A stretch of 64,000 bases of DNA from NCBI RefSeq assembly GCF_014084045.1, contig NZ_CP043732.1, positions 62,001-126,000 of the forward strand, given 5' to 3'. How positions within the stretch are numbered: the stretch's first letter is position 1; the number at the start of each line of letters is the position of its first letter. The notes beneath the pieces were generated by a model that was given only the letters and a program-made list of their open reading frames with translations, was not told where the DNA came from and ran no database searches. Below are positions 43,965 through 51,379 of this stretch, in pieces. A program made the position numbers and the translations under genes. This DNA comes from Microbacterium esteraromaticum (GTDB lineage: Bacteria; Actinomycetota; Actinomycetes; Actinomycetales; Microbacteriaceae).

Positions 43965-44732
43965 ATGACCGATGTCGTAGAGGCACCCGCCGACGCCGCG
44001 AACGACTCGGGAGTGCAGTCCTTCCTGGTCACCTTCAACATCCGCCGCTTCGACCCCGAGGTCGACGAGGAGCCCCGCTGGGTCGACTACGACGTCGAGC
44101 TGTACGCGACCGACCGCGTGCTCGACGCGCTGCACAAGATCAAGTGGGAGGTCGACGGCTCGCTGTCGTTCCGCCGCTCGTGCGCGCACGGCATCTGCGG
44201 GTCGGATGCCATGCGCATCAACGGCCGCAACCGCCTGGCCTGCAAGACGCTGATCAAGGACCTCGACATCTCGAAGCCGATCTACGTCGAGGCGATCAAG
44301 GGCCTGCCGCTCGAGAAGGACCTCATCGTCGACATGGAGCCGTTCTTCGCCTCCTATCGCGAGGTGCAGCCGTTCCTCATCGCGAACTCGACCCCTGACA
44401 AGGGCAAGGAGCGCGTGCAGTCGATCACCGACCGCGCGATCTTCGACGACACCACCAAGTGCATCCTGTGCGCCGCGTGCACCTCGTCGTGCCCGATCTT
44501 CTGGACCGACGGACAGTACTTCGGTCCGGCGGCGATCGTGAACGCGCACCGCTTCATCTTCGACTCGCGCGACGACGCGGGAGATGTGCGACTCGACATC
44601 CTGAACGACAAGGAGGGCGTGTGGCGCTGCCGCACCACCTTCAACTGCACCGAAGCGTGCCCCCGCGGCATCGAGGTCACCAAGGCGATCGCCGAGGTCA
44701 AGAAGGCCGTCCTGCGCGGCGGCGCCCGCTGA
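43965..44732 (+). CDS. sdhB: Succinate dehydrogenase iron-sulfur subunit
   Basis: This 255-residue subunit carries electrons from FAD to the anchors. The N-terminal ferredoxin domain has CAHGICGSDAM with LACKTL for the [2Fe-2S] centre. The C-terminal half has CILCAACTSSCP for [4Fe-4S] and CTEACPRGIEVTKAI contributing to [3Fe-4S]. The ATG has GAGAGGA upstream. It ends the sdhCDAB operon, followed by a GC-rich hairpin. Confidence 0.97.
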   Translation: MTDVVEAPADAANDSGVQSFLVTFNIRRFDPEVDEEPRWVDYDVELYATDRVLDALHKIKWEVDGSLSFRRSCAHGICGSDAMRINGRNRLACKTLIKDLDISKPIYVEAIKGLPLEKDLIVDMEPFFASYREVQPFLIANSTPDKGKERVQSITDRAIFDDTTKCILCAACTSSCPIFWTDGQYFGPAAIVNAHRFIFDSRDDAGDVRLDILNDKEGVWRCRTTFNCTEACPRGIEVTKAIAEVKKAVLRGGAR

Positions 44733-44748
44733 GCGCAGCCAGCACCGT

Positions 44749-44789
44749 GCGCGCCCGACTGACTCGTTCAGCCGGGCGCGCCGCTGTTT
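44749..44789 (+). terminator. Terminator after sdhB
   Basis: gcgcgcccg (44749-44757) pairs with cgggcgcgc (44773-44781), with extra ct/ag pairing inside, and is followed by ctgtttg. It lies inside the open frame upstream of the YihY gene, supporting a YihY start after it. Confidence 0.65.
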
Positions 44790-44809
44790 GGGGGCGCCGG
44801 GCAGCCGGG

Positions 44810-45733
44810 ATGTTCCCGGTGCGCGTATGGCGGCACTTCCTGCGCCGCAACGGCTTCCTGCTCTCGGCCGGCATGGCGTATCAGGCCCTGTTCGCCCTGT
44901 TCGCGCTGCTGTACGTCGCATTCGCGGGAGCAGGCGTCTGGGTGGGAGGCAGCGATGTCGCGGTCGACGCGATGATCCGGGCCGTGAACAGCTACATCCC
45001 CGGTCTCATCGGTCCTGACGGCATCCTCACCCCAGAGGCTGTGCGCGACGTCGCAGGCTCCGCGGCCGGAACGTTCACACTCACCGGCGCCATCGCCGTT
45101 GCGGTCGTGCTGTGGACCGCGGTGGGCGCGGTGACCTTCACCCGCCGCGCGGTGCGGGGCATCTTCGCCCTGCCCTTCGACTCGCGCAGCTACGTGCTGC
45201 TCAAGCTGCGCGATGCGGCCGCGGCCGCGGTCTTCGGAATCAGCCTGCTGCTGGGCGCGGCGATCAGCGTCGGCGGCGTCTGGGCGCTGCGGGCTCTGTT
45301 CGAGATGCTCGGCCGTGACGTGCCGAGTGCGACCCTCACCACCCTGGTGTCGGCGTCGTCGGTGCTCGTGATCGTCGTGATCGACGTGACGGCGATCGCC
45401 GCGCTCGTGCGGTTCCTGACCGGAACGACGATCCGCTGGCGTCGCATCGCCCCCGGCTCGGTCATCGGAGGTGTCGCGGTCGCCGTGCTTCAGCTCGGCG
45501 CAGGACTGCTGCTCGCACATACGCCCGGAAACCCGCTGCTCGCGACGTTCGCGGTGATGGTGGGTCTTCTGCTGTGGTGCCGGCTGATAGCCGCCGTGAT
45601 CCTGCTGGCGGCGTCGTGGATCGCGCTGAGTGCAGACGATCGCGACGAGCCGCTGCTGGATCGGGATGCCCTCCCCCGACCCCTCCACGATCGACCTGCA
45701 CTGCCGCGACGGGATGTCCGGACCCGTCGTTAG
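44810..45733 (+). CDS. YihY/BrkB-family inner membrane protein
   Basis: This 307-residue protein has six hydrophobic helices and the YihY/virulence factor BrkB layout. It starts MFPVRVWRHFLRRNG, then GMAYQALFALFALLYVAF, and has WTAVGAVTFTRRAVRGIF and FRLIA-like LLLWCRLIAAVILLAAS near the C-terminus. The function is unsettled; it was once called RNase BN in error. ATG 44810 lies after the sdh terminator; GTG 44747 would add 21 residues and read through that hairpin. The last codons and the TAG stop run into the xthA -10 box. The proximity to trpS recalls mycobacteria. Confidence 0.82.
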   Translation: MFPVRVWRHFLRRNGFLLSAGMAYQALFALFALLYVAFAGAGVWVGGSDVAVDAMIRAVNSYIPGLIGPDGILTPEAVRDVAGSAAGTFTLTGAIAVAVVLWTAVGAVTFTRRAVRGIFALPFDSRSYVLLKLRDAAAAAVFGISLLLGAAISVGGVWALRALFEMLGRDVPSATLTTLVSASSVLVIVVIDVTAIAALVRFLTGTTIRWRRIAPGSVIGGVAVAVLQLGAGLLLAHTPGNPLLATFAVMVGLLLWCRLIAAVILLAASWIALSADDRDEPLLDRDALPRPLHDRPALPRRDVRTRR

Positions 45734-45736
45734 GCT
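45731..45736 (+). promoter_or_regulatory. Leaderless -10 box of xthA, overlapping the YihY stop
   Basis: TAGGCT lies seven bases before ATG 45744; its TAG is also the stop codon of the YihY-family gene. Confidence 0.58.
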
Positions 45737-45743
45737 GGTCGAC

Positions 45744-46637
45744 ATGCCCCATCTGCGTATCGCCTCTGTCAACGTCAACGGGATCCGCGCGGCCGTGCGC
45801 AACGGCATGCACGCCTGGCTCGAGTCGGCGGACGTCGACATCCTGACGCTGCAGGAGGTGCGCGCCGACGACGAGCACCTGAGCGCAGCCTTCCCCGACT
45901 GGCAGATCGTGCACGACAAAGCGACCGCGAAGGGTCGTGCCGGCGTCGCCGTTCTCAGCCGCACCCCTGCTCTCGCCTCCCGCACCGCACTGGGCGCCGA
46001 TGACTTCGACTCCGCCGGCCGCTGGATCGAGGCGGACTTCGAGATCGGCGCTCTGCCGCTGACCGTGGTCAGCGCTTACGTGCACACCGGCGAGGCCGAC
46101 ACCCCCAAGCAGGAGGAGAAGTGGAAGTTCCTCGACGCGATGGGCGCGCGCATGGCGCAGCTCGGCAGCGGCGACGCGCACGCGCTGATCACCGGCGACC
46201 TCAACGTCGGTCACCGCCCGTTCGACATCATGAACTGGAAGGGCAACGTGAAGAAGTCGGGCTTCCTGGCGCGTGAGCGCGCCTACTTCGACCGCTTCCT
46301 GGGCGCCGCCGGGGAGGTCGTCACCGGTCAGGAGGGCATCGGCCGCGGCATGGTCGGTCAGCTGAGCGACACCCGCGCCTACGCCTCCGAAGGAGGGGGC
46401 GCAGGTCTCGGCTGGGTCGACGTGGGCCGCGCCCATCACGGCGAGGTGCCGGGTCCGTACACGTGGTGGTCGATGCGCGGCAAGGCGTTCGACAACGACA
46501 GCGGGTGGCGCATCGACTACCATCTGGCGACGGCACCGCTGGCCGCGAGGGCGACCGGCTACACCGTCGCCCGCGCGGCGACCTATGCCGAGCGGTGGAG
46601 CGATCACGCCCCCGTGATCGTCGACTACACCTACTGA
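45744..46637 (+). CDS. xthA: Exodeoxyribonuclease III / AP endonuclease
   Basis: This 297-residue enzyme cuts DNA at abasic sites and trims 3' ends in base excision repair. It has the N-terminal SVNVNGIRAA, LQEVRADDEHL with the metal Glu, VVSAYVHTGEAD, TGDLNVGHRPFDIMNWKGN with catalytic Asp/Asn, and a C-terminal WRIDYHLAT followed by ERWSDHAPV with the catalytic Asp-His. ATG 45744 matches the family start and has TAGGCT seven bases upstream. The frame is open further upstream but without similarity. Confidence 0.95.
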   Translation: MPHLRIASVNVNGIRAAVRNGMHAWLESADVDILTLQEVRADDEHLSAAFPDWQIVHDKATAKGRAGVAVLSRTPALASRTALGADDFDSAGRWIEADFEIGALPLTVVSAYVHTGEADTPKQEEKWKFLDAMGARMAQLGSGDAHALITGDLNVGHRPFDIMNWKGNVKKSGFLARERAYFDRFLGAAGEVVTGQEGIGRGMVGQLSDTRAYASEGGGAGLGWVDVGRAHHGEVPGPYTWWSMRGKAFDNDSGWRIDYHLATAPLAARATGYTVARAATYAERWSDHAPVIVDYTY

Positions 46638-46671
46638 CCCCCTCGGCCACGAGTGGGCCATCCGGCACCCG

Positions 46672-46677
46672 TAGGAT
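46672..46677 (+). promoter_or_regulatory. Leaderless -10 box of trpS
   Basis: TAGGAT lies six bases before GTG 46684. Confidence 0.6.
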
Positions 46678-46683
46678 TGACCC

Positions 46684-47688
46684 GTGACGAAACCACGCCT
46701 CTACTCAGGAATGCAGCCCTCCGCCGACTCCCTCCAGGCCGGCAACTACATCGGAGCGCTCCTGCAGTGGCGTGAGATGCAGAGCTCGTACGACGCGTTC
46801 TTCTCCGTGGTGGATCTGCACGCCATCACGGTGCCGCAGAACCCCGAAGAGCTGCGCGAGAAGACCCGGCGCACCGCCGCCCAGTACATCGCCGCCGGAA
46901 TCGAGCCGTCGAAGTCGACCCTGTACGTGCAGTCGCACGTGCGCGCACACGCCGAGCTCGCCTGGATCCTCAGCACCATCACCGGATTCGGCGAGGCGGG
47001 GCGCATGACCCAGTTCAAGGACAAGTCGCAGCGCTTCGGACAGGATTCCACCTCGGTCGGCCTGTTCACCTACCCCGTGCTGATGGCCGCCGACATCCTG
47101 CTCTACCAGAGCGAGCTGGTGCCGGTCGGCGACGACCAGAAGCAGCACGTCGAGCTCACCCGCGACCTCGCCGAGCGGTTCAACGGCCGGTTCGGGGAGA
47201 CGTTCACCGTGCCGACCCCTGTCATCCAGAAGGACACTGCTCGCATCTACGACCTGCAGAACCCCACGTCGAAGATGTCGAAGTCGGCCGAGAGCGACGC
47301 CGGCGTGCTGTGGCTCCTCGACGACCCGGCCACGTCCGCGAAGAAGATCATGCGCGCCGTGACCGACAACGAGGGCTCGGTGCGCTTCGACCGCGAGGGC
47401 AAGCCCGGTGTGTCGAACCTGCTCACGATCTACGCCGCCCTCACCGGCCGGCAGGTCGGCTCGATCGAGGACGAGTACGCGGGGCGCGGATACGGCGACT
47501 TCAAGAAGGACCTTGCCGAGGTGGTCGTCAGCGAGTTCGGGCCCGTGCGCGAGCGTGCGAACGCGCTGCTCGATGACCCCGCCGAGCTCGACAGGCTGCT
47601 CGCCGTGAACGCGGCGAAGGCCGACGAGGTCGCGGATGCGACCCTCGCCGACGTGTACGAGCGCGTCGGTCTGCTGCGCCGCGTCTGA
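46684..47688 (+). CDS. trpS: Tryptophanyl-tRNA synthetase
   Basis: This 334-residue class Ic synthetase charges tRNA-Trp. The HIGH-like segment is [14 protein letters not shown], the tryptophan pocket lies around VVDLHAIT and [14 protein letters not shown], and PTSKMSKS holds the KMSKS loop. GTG 46684 fits the family start ([13 protein letters not shown]). The mRNA appears leaderless, which is notable for an essential gene. The downstream membrane protein gene has its own GAGGAG site nine bases after the stop. Confidence 0.96.
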   Translation: MTKPRLYSGMQPSADSLQAGNYIGALLQWREMQSSYDAFFSVVDLHAITVPQNPEELREKTRRTAAQYIAAGIEPSKSTLYVQSHVRAHAELAWILSTITGFGEAGRMTQFKDKSQRFGQDSTSVGLFTYPVLMAADILLYQSELVPVGDDQKQHVELTRDLAERFNGRFGETFTVPTPVIQKDTARIYDLQNPTSKMSKSAESDAGVLWLLDDPATSAKKIMRAVTDNEGSVRFDREGKPGVSNLLTIYAALTGRQVGSIEDEYAGRGYGDFKKDLAEVVVSEFGPVRERANALLDDPAELDRLLAVNAAKADEVADATLADVYERVGLLRRV

Positions 47689-47696
47689 GGAGCGAG

Positions 47697-48218
47697 ATGT
47701 CAGAGCCGTTCGTCCCGCCGCCGGTTCCGCCGGCTGCTCCGTTGCCGCAGGCGCCGCCGCCTGGTGCCTACCGTGTTCCCGTAGGCGGGTATCAGGCGCC
47801 GATCGGCGGCTACTCCGCGCCTGCGGCGACGGCCCCCTCACGGGCGACGGGTGCACTGGCGCTCGTCGCCTCGCTGATCGCGGCTGTCGTCGCGCCGATC
47901 GTCGCCGGAGCGCTCGCCCTGCGGATCGGGATGCTCGTGTCGGTGAACGACCTGGTGAGCGTGGCGGGCGACTTCGTGGTCGCCGCCCTCTCCCCCGCTC
48001 GCGCCGAGACGCTGTGGGCTGAGATCATGTTCTGGCTGGGCACCGCGCTCGGGCTCTTCGCCGTCGTCGGCGGGATCATCGCGGTCGCGCGCCGGCGCGG
48101 GCGTGGCATGGGCATCGCGGCGATCGTGATCGCCGCGATTGGGCCGGTGCTCTTCTTCCTCGCCGTGACGCTCATGTTCGGCATCGGCAACGGGATCGCC
48201 TTCGGCCCGATGGTCTGA
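47697..48218 (+). CDS. Small membrane protein with Pro-rich N-terminus
   Basis: I do not recognise a named family for this 173-residue protein. Residues 1-50 are rich in Pro, Gly, Ala and Tyr (VPPAAPLPQAPPPGAYRV, then GGYQAPIGGYSAP). Three hydrophobic segments follow (about 52-80, 110-128 and 138-160) separated by RRRGRG, which should be cytoplasmic. The layout is like the actinobacterial DUF4190-type proteins. GAGGAG lies five bases before the ATG, and it is probably cotranscribed with trpS. It is convergent with pth. Confidence 0.7.
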   Translation: MSEPFVPPPVPPAAPLPQAPPPGAYRVPVGGYQAPIGGYSAPAATAPSRATGALALVASLIAAVVAPIVAGALALRIGMLVSVNDLVSVAGDFVVAALSPARAETLWAEIMFWLGTALGLFAVVGGIIAVARRRGRGMGIAAIVIAAIGPVLFFLAVTLMFGIGNGIAFGPMV

Positions 48219-48221
48219 GGC

Positions 48222-48800
48222 TCAGCGCGAGTGGTGGCGCTGCTGCGCGGCCAGCAACCCGTCGTCGACCAGCTGCTCCACGGCATCCGCCGCGTCGGAG
48301 ATGAAGATGGGCAGTGTCTTCAGCTCGACCGAACCGAACGGCGCGAGCACCCAGTCGGCGGGATCCTGGCGTCCGGGCGGGCGGCCGATGCCCGCTCGCA
48401 CGCGGAGGAAGTCGGGGGTGGTGAGCGTGCGCGCGATGTCGCGCACGCCGTTGTGCCCGCCGTGCCCTCCGCCGATCTTCATGCGGATGCTGTCGAACGG
48501 GATGTCGAGCTCGTCGTGCACGACGATCACGTTCCCGGGCTCGACCGAGTAGAACCGCGCGAGGGCCGCGACCGGAGTGCCCGAGGTGTTCATGTACGAG
48601 TTGGGCTTCGCCAGCACCATGCGGTCTCCGCCCGGGCGCAGACGGGTCTCGACCACCCGCGCGCCGGCCTTGTGCTCGCGGAAGCGCTCGCCGCGTCGGT
48701 CGGCCAGCTCGTCGACGACCATCTGCCCGATGTTGTGACGGGTCGCCGCGTAGCGCGGGCCGGGGTTGCCGAGGCCGACGATCAGCCAGGTCGTGGTCAT
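48222..48800 (-). CDS. pth: Peptidyl-tRNA hydrolase
   Basis: This 192-residue essential enzyme frees tRNA from peptidyl-tRNA that drops off ribosomes. It has [21 protein letters not shown] with the catalytic His, [26 protein letters not shown] with the catalytic Asp, and [12 protein letters not shown]. The start ATG 48800 has GAGAGGA upstream. It lies downstream of the ribosomal protein L25 gene across a hairpin, the usual actinobacterial neighbour, and its stop is four bases from the stop of the convergent membrane protein gene. Confidence 0.96.
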   Translation of the reverse strand: MTTTWLIVGLGNPGPRYAATRHNIGQMVVDELADRRGERFREHKAGARVVETRLRPGGDRMVLAKPNSYMNTSGTPVAALARFYSVEPGNVIVVHDELDIPFDSIRMKIGGGHGGHNGVRDIARTLTTPDFLRVRAGIGRPPGRQDPADWVLAPFGSVELKTLPIFISDAADAVEQLVDDGLLAAQQRHHSR

Positions 48801-48823
48801 GCGTGTCCTCTCGAGCGGATATG

Positions 48824-48858
48824 ACGGAGGGGACGCGATCAGCTCGCGCCCCCTCCGT
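48824..48858 (-). terminator. Hairpin between rplY and pth
   Basis: Arms 48824-48838 (acggaggggacgcga) and 48844-48858 (tcgcgccccctccgt) pair over 15 positions with one mismatch and a five-base loop. No T-run follows, so it may be a terminator, or an mRNA-stabilising hairpin if pth is cotranscribed. Confidence 0.6.
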
Positions 48859-48874
48859 CCGGATCGTCAGCGGA

Positions 48875-49483
48875 TCACTCCGCGGCGGCCTCCTCGGCGG
48901 GGGCCTCGGCGGGAGCCTCAGCGGACTCCTCGTCCTCAACCGGGGCGGCCGGGACGGAGATGGCGACCACGAGGGTCTCGGGGTCGGCGACGAGCGTGAC
49001 GCCCTTGGGCAGCTTCACGTCGGCGGCGGTGATGTGCGCGCCCTCCTCGAGGCCCTCGACCGAGACCTCGACGTTCTCGGGGATGTGGGTGGCCTCCGCC
49101 TCGACCGCGAGGGTGGTCGCGTCGAGGTTGGCGATGGTGCCTGCGAACGACTCACCGGTCACGACGACCGGGAGGTCGATCGAGACCTTCTCGCCCTTCT
49201 TCACGACCAGCAGGTCGATGTGCTCGATGATCTGGTGCACCGGGTCCTTCTGCACGTCCTTGACCAGGGCGAGCTGCGAGGTGCCGTCGATGTCGAGGTC
49301 GAGCAGAGCGTTCGCGCGGCGGATGATGAGCGACACCTGGTGCCCGGGCAGCGCGACGTGCACCGGGTCGGTGCCGTGGCCGTAGATCACCGCGGGGATC
49401 TTGCCGGCTGCGCGCAGACGGCGGGCGAAGCCCTTGCCGAAGCTGCTGCGGATCTCGGCGACGACCTTGTTCTCGTCAGACAT
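48875..49483 (-). CDS. rplY: Large-subunit ribosomal protein bL25 (Ctc form)
   Basis: This 202-residue protein has the 5S rRNA-binding L25 domain (residues 1-95: VVAEIRSSFGKGFARRLRAAGKIP split over the first half, then AVIYGHGTDPVHV) and the C-terminal TL5/Ctc beta domain with DVQKDPVHQIIEHIDLLVVK. The tail is acidic and Ala-rich (EESAEAPAEAPAEEAAAE), common in actinobacterial L25. ATG 49483 has AAGGAG six bases upstream. The promoter is far upstream, giving a leader of about 177 bases. Confidence 0.95.
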   Translation of the reverse strand: MSDENKVVAEIRSSFGKGFARRLRAAGKIPAVIYGHGTDPVHVALPGHQVSLIIRRANALLDLDIDGTSQLALVKDVQKDPVHQIIEHIDLLVVKKGEKVSIDLPVVVTGESFAGTIANLDATTLAVEAEATHIPENVEVSVEGLEEGAHITAADVKLPKGVTLVADPETLVVAISVPAAPVEDEESAEAPAEAPAEEAAAE

Positions 49484-49660
49484 GTTGTTCTCCTTCAGGC
49501 ACGCGGGACGGGGCCGCGCGATGGTCATGGTCTCGGAAACCTCGGAAGCGGACACGAGGATGCGAGACGCTGCGCGGCTGGATCATCCAGCCGACCACCG
49601 TGCTCACGTCACCGCGTCGATAACGGATGCGCGCACGAACGCGCTCCCTCGCCGAGGAAC
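49484..49660 (-). promoter_or_regulatory. Long 5' leader of rplY with a stable hairpin
   Basis: From the likely start near 49660 to ATG 49483 is about 177 bases with no clear gene. ggctggatcatccagcc at 49576-49592 is a perfect 17-base palindrome. Such leaders in ribosomal-protein genes can bind the product or a regulator; this is an inference. Confidence 0.4.
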
Positions 49661-49666
49661 TCCTCC

Positions 49667-49672
49667 ATCCTA
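49667..49672 (-). promoter_or_regulatory. -10 box of rplY
   Basis: TAGGAT on the minus strand, 14 bases from the divergent TAGGCT box of the small membrane peptide gene. Confidence 0.45.
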
Positions 49673-49685
49673 CCCGAAAGGCCGA

Positions 49686-49691
49686 TAGGCT
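49686..49691 (+). promoter_or_regulatory. Leaderless -10 box of the 41-residue peptide gene
   Basis: TAGGCT lies six bases before ATG 49698. Confidence 0.58.
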
Positions 49692-49697
49692 GTGGGC

Positions 49698-49823
49698 ATG
49701 CTCGATGCCGCCTTCCTCTCGCACGTCCTGCTCTGGGTCATCGGCGCGATCGCCGTCTGCGGCGTCGTGTCGTCGTTCGCCGCGATGTTCTCGCTGGGAC
49801 GCTCGGGCTACCGCAAGGACTGA
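49698..49823 (+). CDS. Small single-span membrane peptide, 41 residues
   Basis: This short frame encodes MLDAAFLSHVLLWVIG, then AIAVCGVVSSFAAMF, ending SLGRSGYRKD. One hydrophobic helix of about 22 residues spans residues 7-30, and the basic tail should be cytoplasmic. It is supported by a TAGGCT box exactly six bases before the ATG, the same layout as proven genes around it, and by codon use typical of the window. No homologue can be named from sequence. It could be a regulator or a subunit of a membrane complex; the GntP gene is convergent. Confidence 0.6.
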   Translation: MLDAAFLSHVLLWVIGAIAVCGVVSSFAAMFSLGRSGYRKD

Positions 49824-49846
49824 CCGCTCCTCGCACCGGGCGCCGC

Positions 49847-51235
49847 TTAGGCGAGCGATGCCACCAGGTACACCACCAGCACGATCGCGAACGCGAGCAG
49901 CGACTGGATGGTCTGCTGAACGGTCCATGTCTTGAGAGTGGTCTTCACGTCCATTCCCATCAGGCGACCCACCAGCCAGAAACCCGAGTCGTTGACGTGG
50001 CTCGCGATCACGGAACCTGCTGCGGTCGCGAGAGTGATCGCGACGACCTCGAGCGGATTGAAGCCTCCCCCCAGCACCGCGGGGGCGACGAGTCCGGCAG
50101 CCGTGACGAGCGCGACCGTCGCCGAGCCCTGCGCGATGCGCAGCACCGCGGCGATGACGTAGGCCGCCACGATCACCGGCAGCCCCATGCCGCTCAGAGT
50201 GTCGGACAGCGCGTCGCCGATGCCGGACGAGCGCAGCACCCCGCCGAACATGCCGCCGGCGCCGGTGATCAGCACGACGGAGCAGATCGGGCCGAGCGAG
50301 GAGTCGATGATCTTCTCGAGCGCGCTGCCTTCTTCACCGCGCCGCCAGCCGAGCACGAGCAGCGCCACCAGCACGGTGATGGTCAGCGCGACCGGCGACT
50401 GGCCGATGAAGATGAGCACCTGCGCCCAGAGCTCGGTGGCGTCGATCACTCCCGCGCTGCCGAGAGTGCTCAGACCGGTGTTCAGGAAGATCAGGGCCAT
50501 AGGCAGGAGCAGCAGCATGATGATCGTCGAGACCTTGGGCGGGTCGGCGGGCTGATCCGGGTCCTCGCCGCCGAACAGCGACGGAACGGGCAGGATCCAG
50601 TGACTGCCCACGAACCTGCCCCAGAGGTAGCCCGAGAGGTACCAGACCGGGAGGGCGACGAGCAGACCCACCAGCAGCACCAGGCCGATGTTGGCCTCGT
50701 AGGCGGCCGACGCGGTGACCGGGCCCGGGTGCGGCGGCACGAAGACGTGCATCACCGAGAACGCCGCCGCGGCGGGGAAGCCGAAGAGCAGCACGTTCGT
50801 GCCTGACACGCGTCGTGCGATCGCGAAGATGATCGGCAGCATCATGATGAGTCCAGCGTCGAAGAACATCGGGAAGCCCAGGATCAGCGAGGCCACGCCG
50901 AGCGCGAGCGGCGCGCGCTTCTCGCCGAACACCTGCACGAATCTGTCTGCGAGCGCATGCGCCCCGCCGGAATGCTCGATGAGCCTGCCCAGCATGGCGC
51001 CGAGTCCCACCAGCAGCGCCACGCTGGCCAGTGTGCTGCCGAAGCCCCCGAGCGAGACGGTGATCACCTGCTCGAGCGGGATGCCGGCGACGATCGCCGT
51101 CAGCAGCGACACGATCACGAGGGTGAGGAAGGCGTGCAGCTTGAAGCCGATGATCAGGATGAGGATCAGGGCGATCGCGCCGCCCGCGATGAGCAGCAGC
51201 GGTCCGGCGGTGAGGGTCTGTGTCCAGTCTTCCAT
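49847..51235 (-). CDS. gntP: GntP-family gluconate:H+ symporter
   Basis: This 462-residue membrane protein has about twelve to fourteen helices and GntP landmarks: LGAMLGRLIEHSGGAHALADR, FGEKRAPLALGVASLILGFP, VPPHPGPVTASAAYEANIG and SHVNDSGFWLVGRLMGMD. It imports gluconate or related aldonates. ATG 51235 has GGAGA six bases upstream. It lies 144 bases downstream of the FGGY kinase gene, with its own -10 box and a symmetrical operator-like repeat, so it is probably separately regulated. The kinase and 6-phosphogluconate dehydrogenase nearby fit gluconate use. Confidence 0.93.
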   Translation of the reverse strand: MEDWTQTLTAGPLLLIAGGAIALILILIIGFKLHAFLTLVIVSLLTAIVAGIPLEQVITVSLGGFGSTLASVALLVGLGAMLGRLIEHSGGAHALADRFVQVFGEKRAPLALGVASLILGFPMFFDAGLIMMLPIIFAIARRVSGTNVLLFGFPAAAAFSVMHVFVPPHPGPVTASAAYEANIGLVLLVGLLVALPVWYLSGYLWGRFVGSHWILPVPSLFGGEDPDQPADPPKVSTIIMLLLLPMALIFLNTGLSTLGSAGVIDATELWAQVLIFIGQSPVALTITVLVALLVLGWRRGEEGSALEKIIDSSLGPICSVVLITGAGGMFGGVLRSSGIGDALSDTLSGMGLPVIVAAYVIAAVLRIAQGSATVALVTAAGLVAPAVLGGGFNPLEVVAITLATAAGSVIASHVNDSGFWLVGRLMGMDVKTTLKTWTVQQTIQSLLAFAIVLVVYLVASLA

Positions 51236-51270
51236 GTGGCATCTCCATCGACGCGCCGCCTGTCACGGTC

Positions 51271-51296
51271 TGTGGCCGGTCGGTGGCCACACGCTA
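51271..51296 (-). promoter_or_regulatory. Promoter and operator-like repeat of gntP
   Basis: TAGCGT on the minus strand (51291-51296) is a -10 candidate. TGTGGCC-N7-GGCCACA at 51271-51291 is a perfect inverted repeat covering the expected transcription start, a repressor-like position. Confidence 0.5.
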
Positions 51297-51379
51297 ACAG
51301 ACGGCTCTCGGGTTCGGGCGCCTCGTCGGCGCGATTCGGTCAGGTCTGCGCAGCGGACCCGATGATGTCGGGAACGGGG

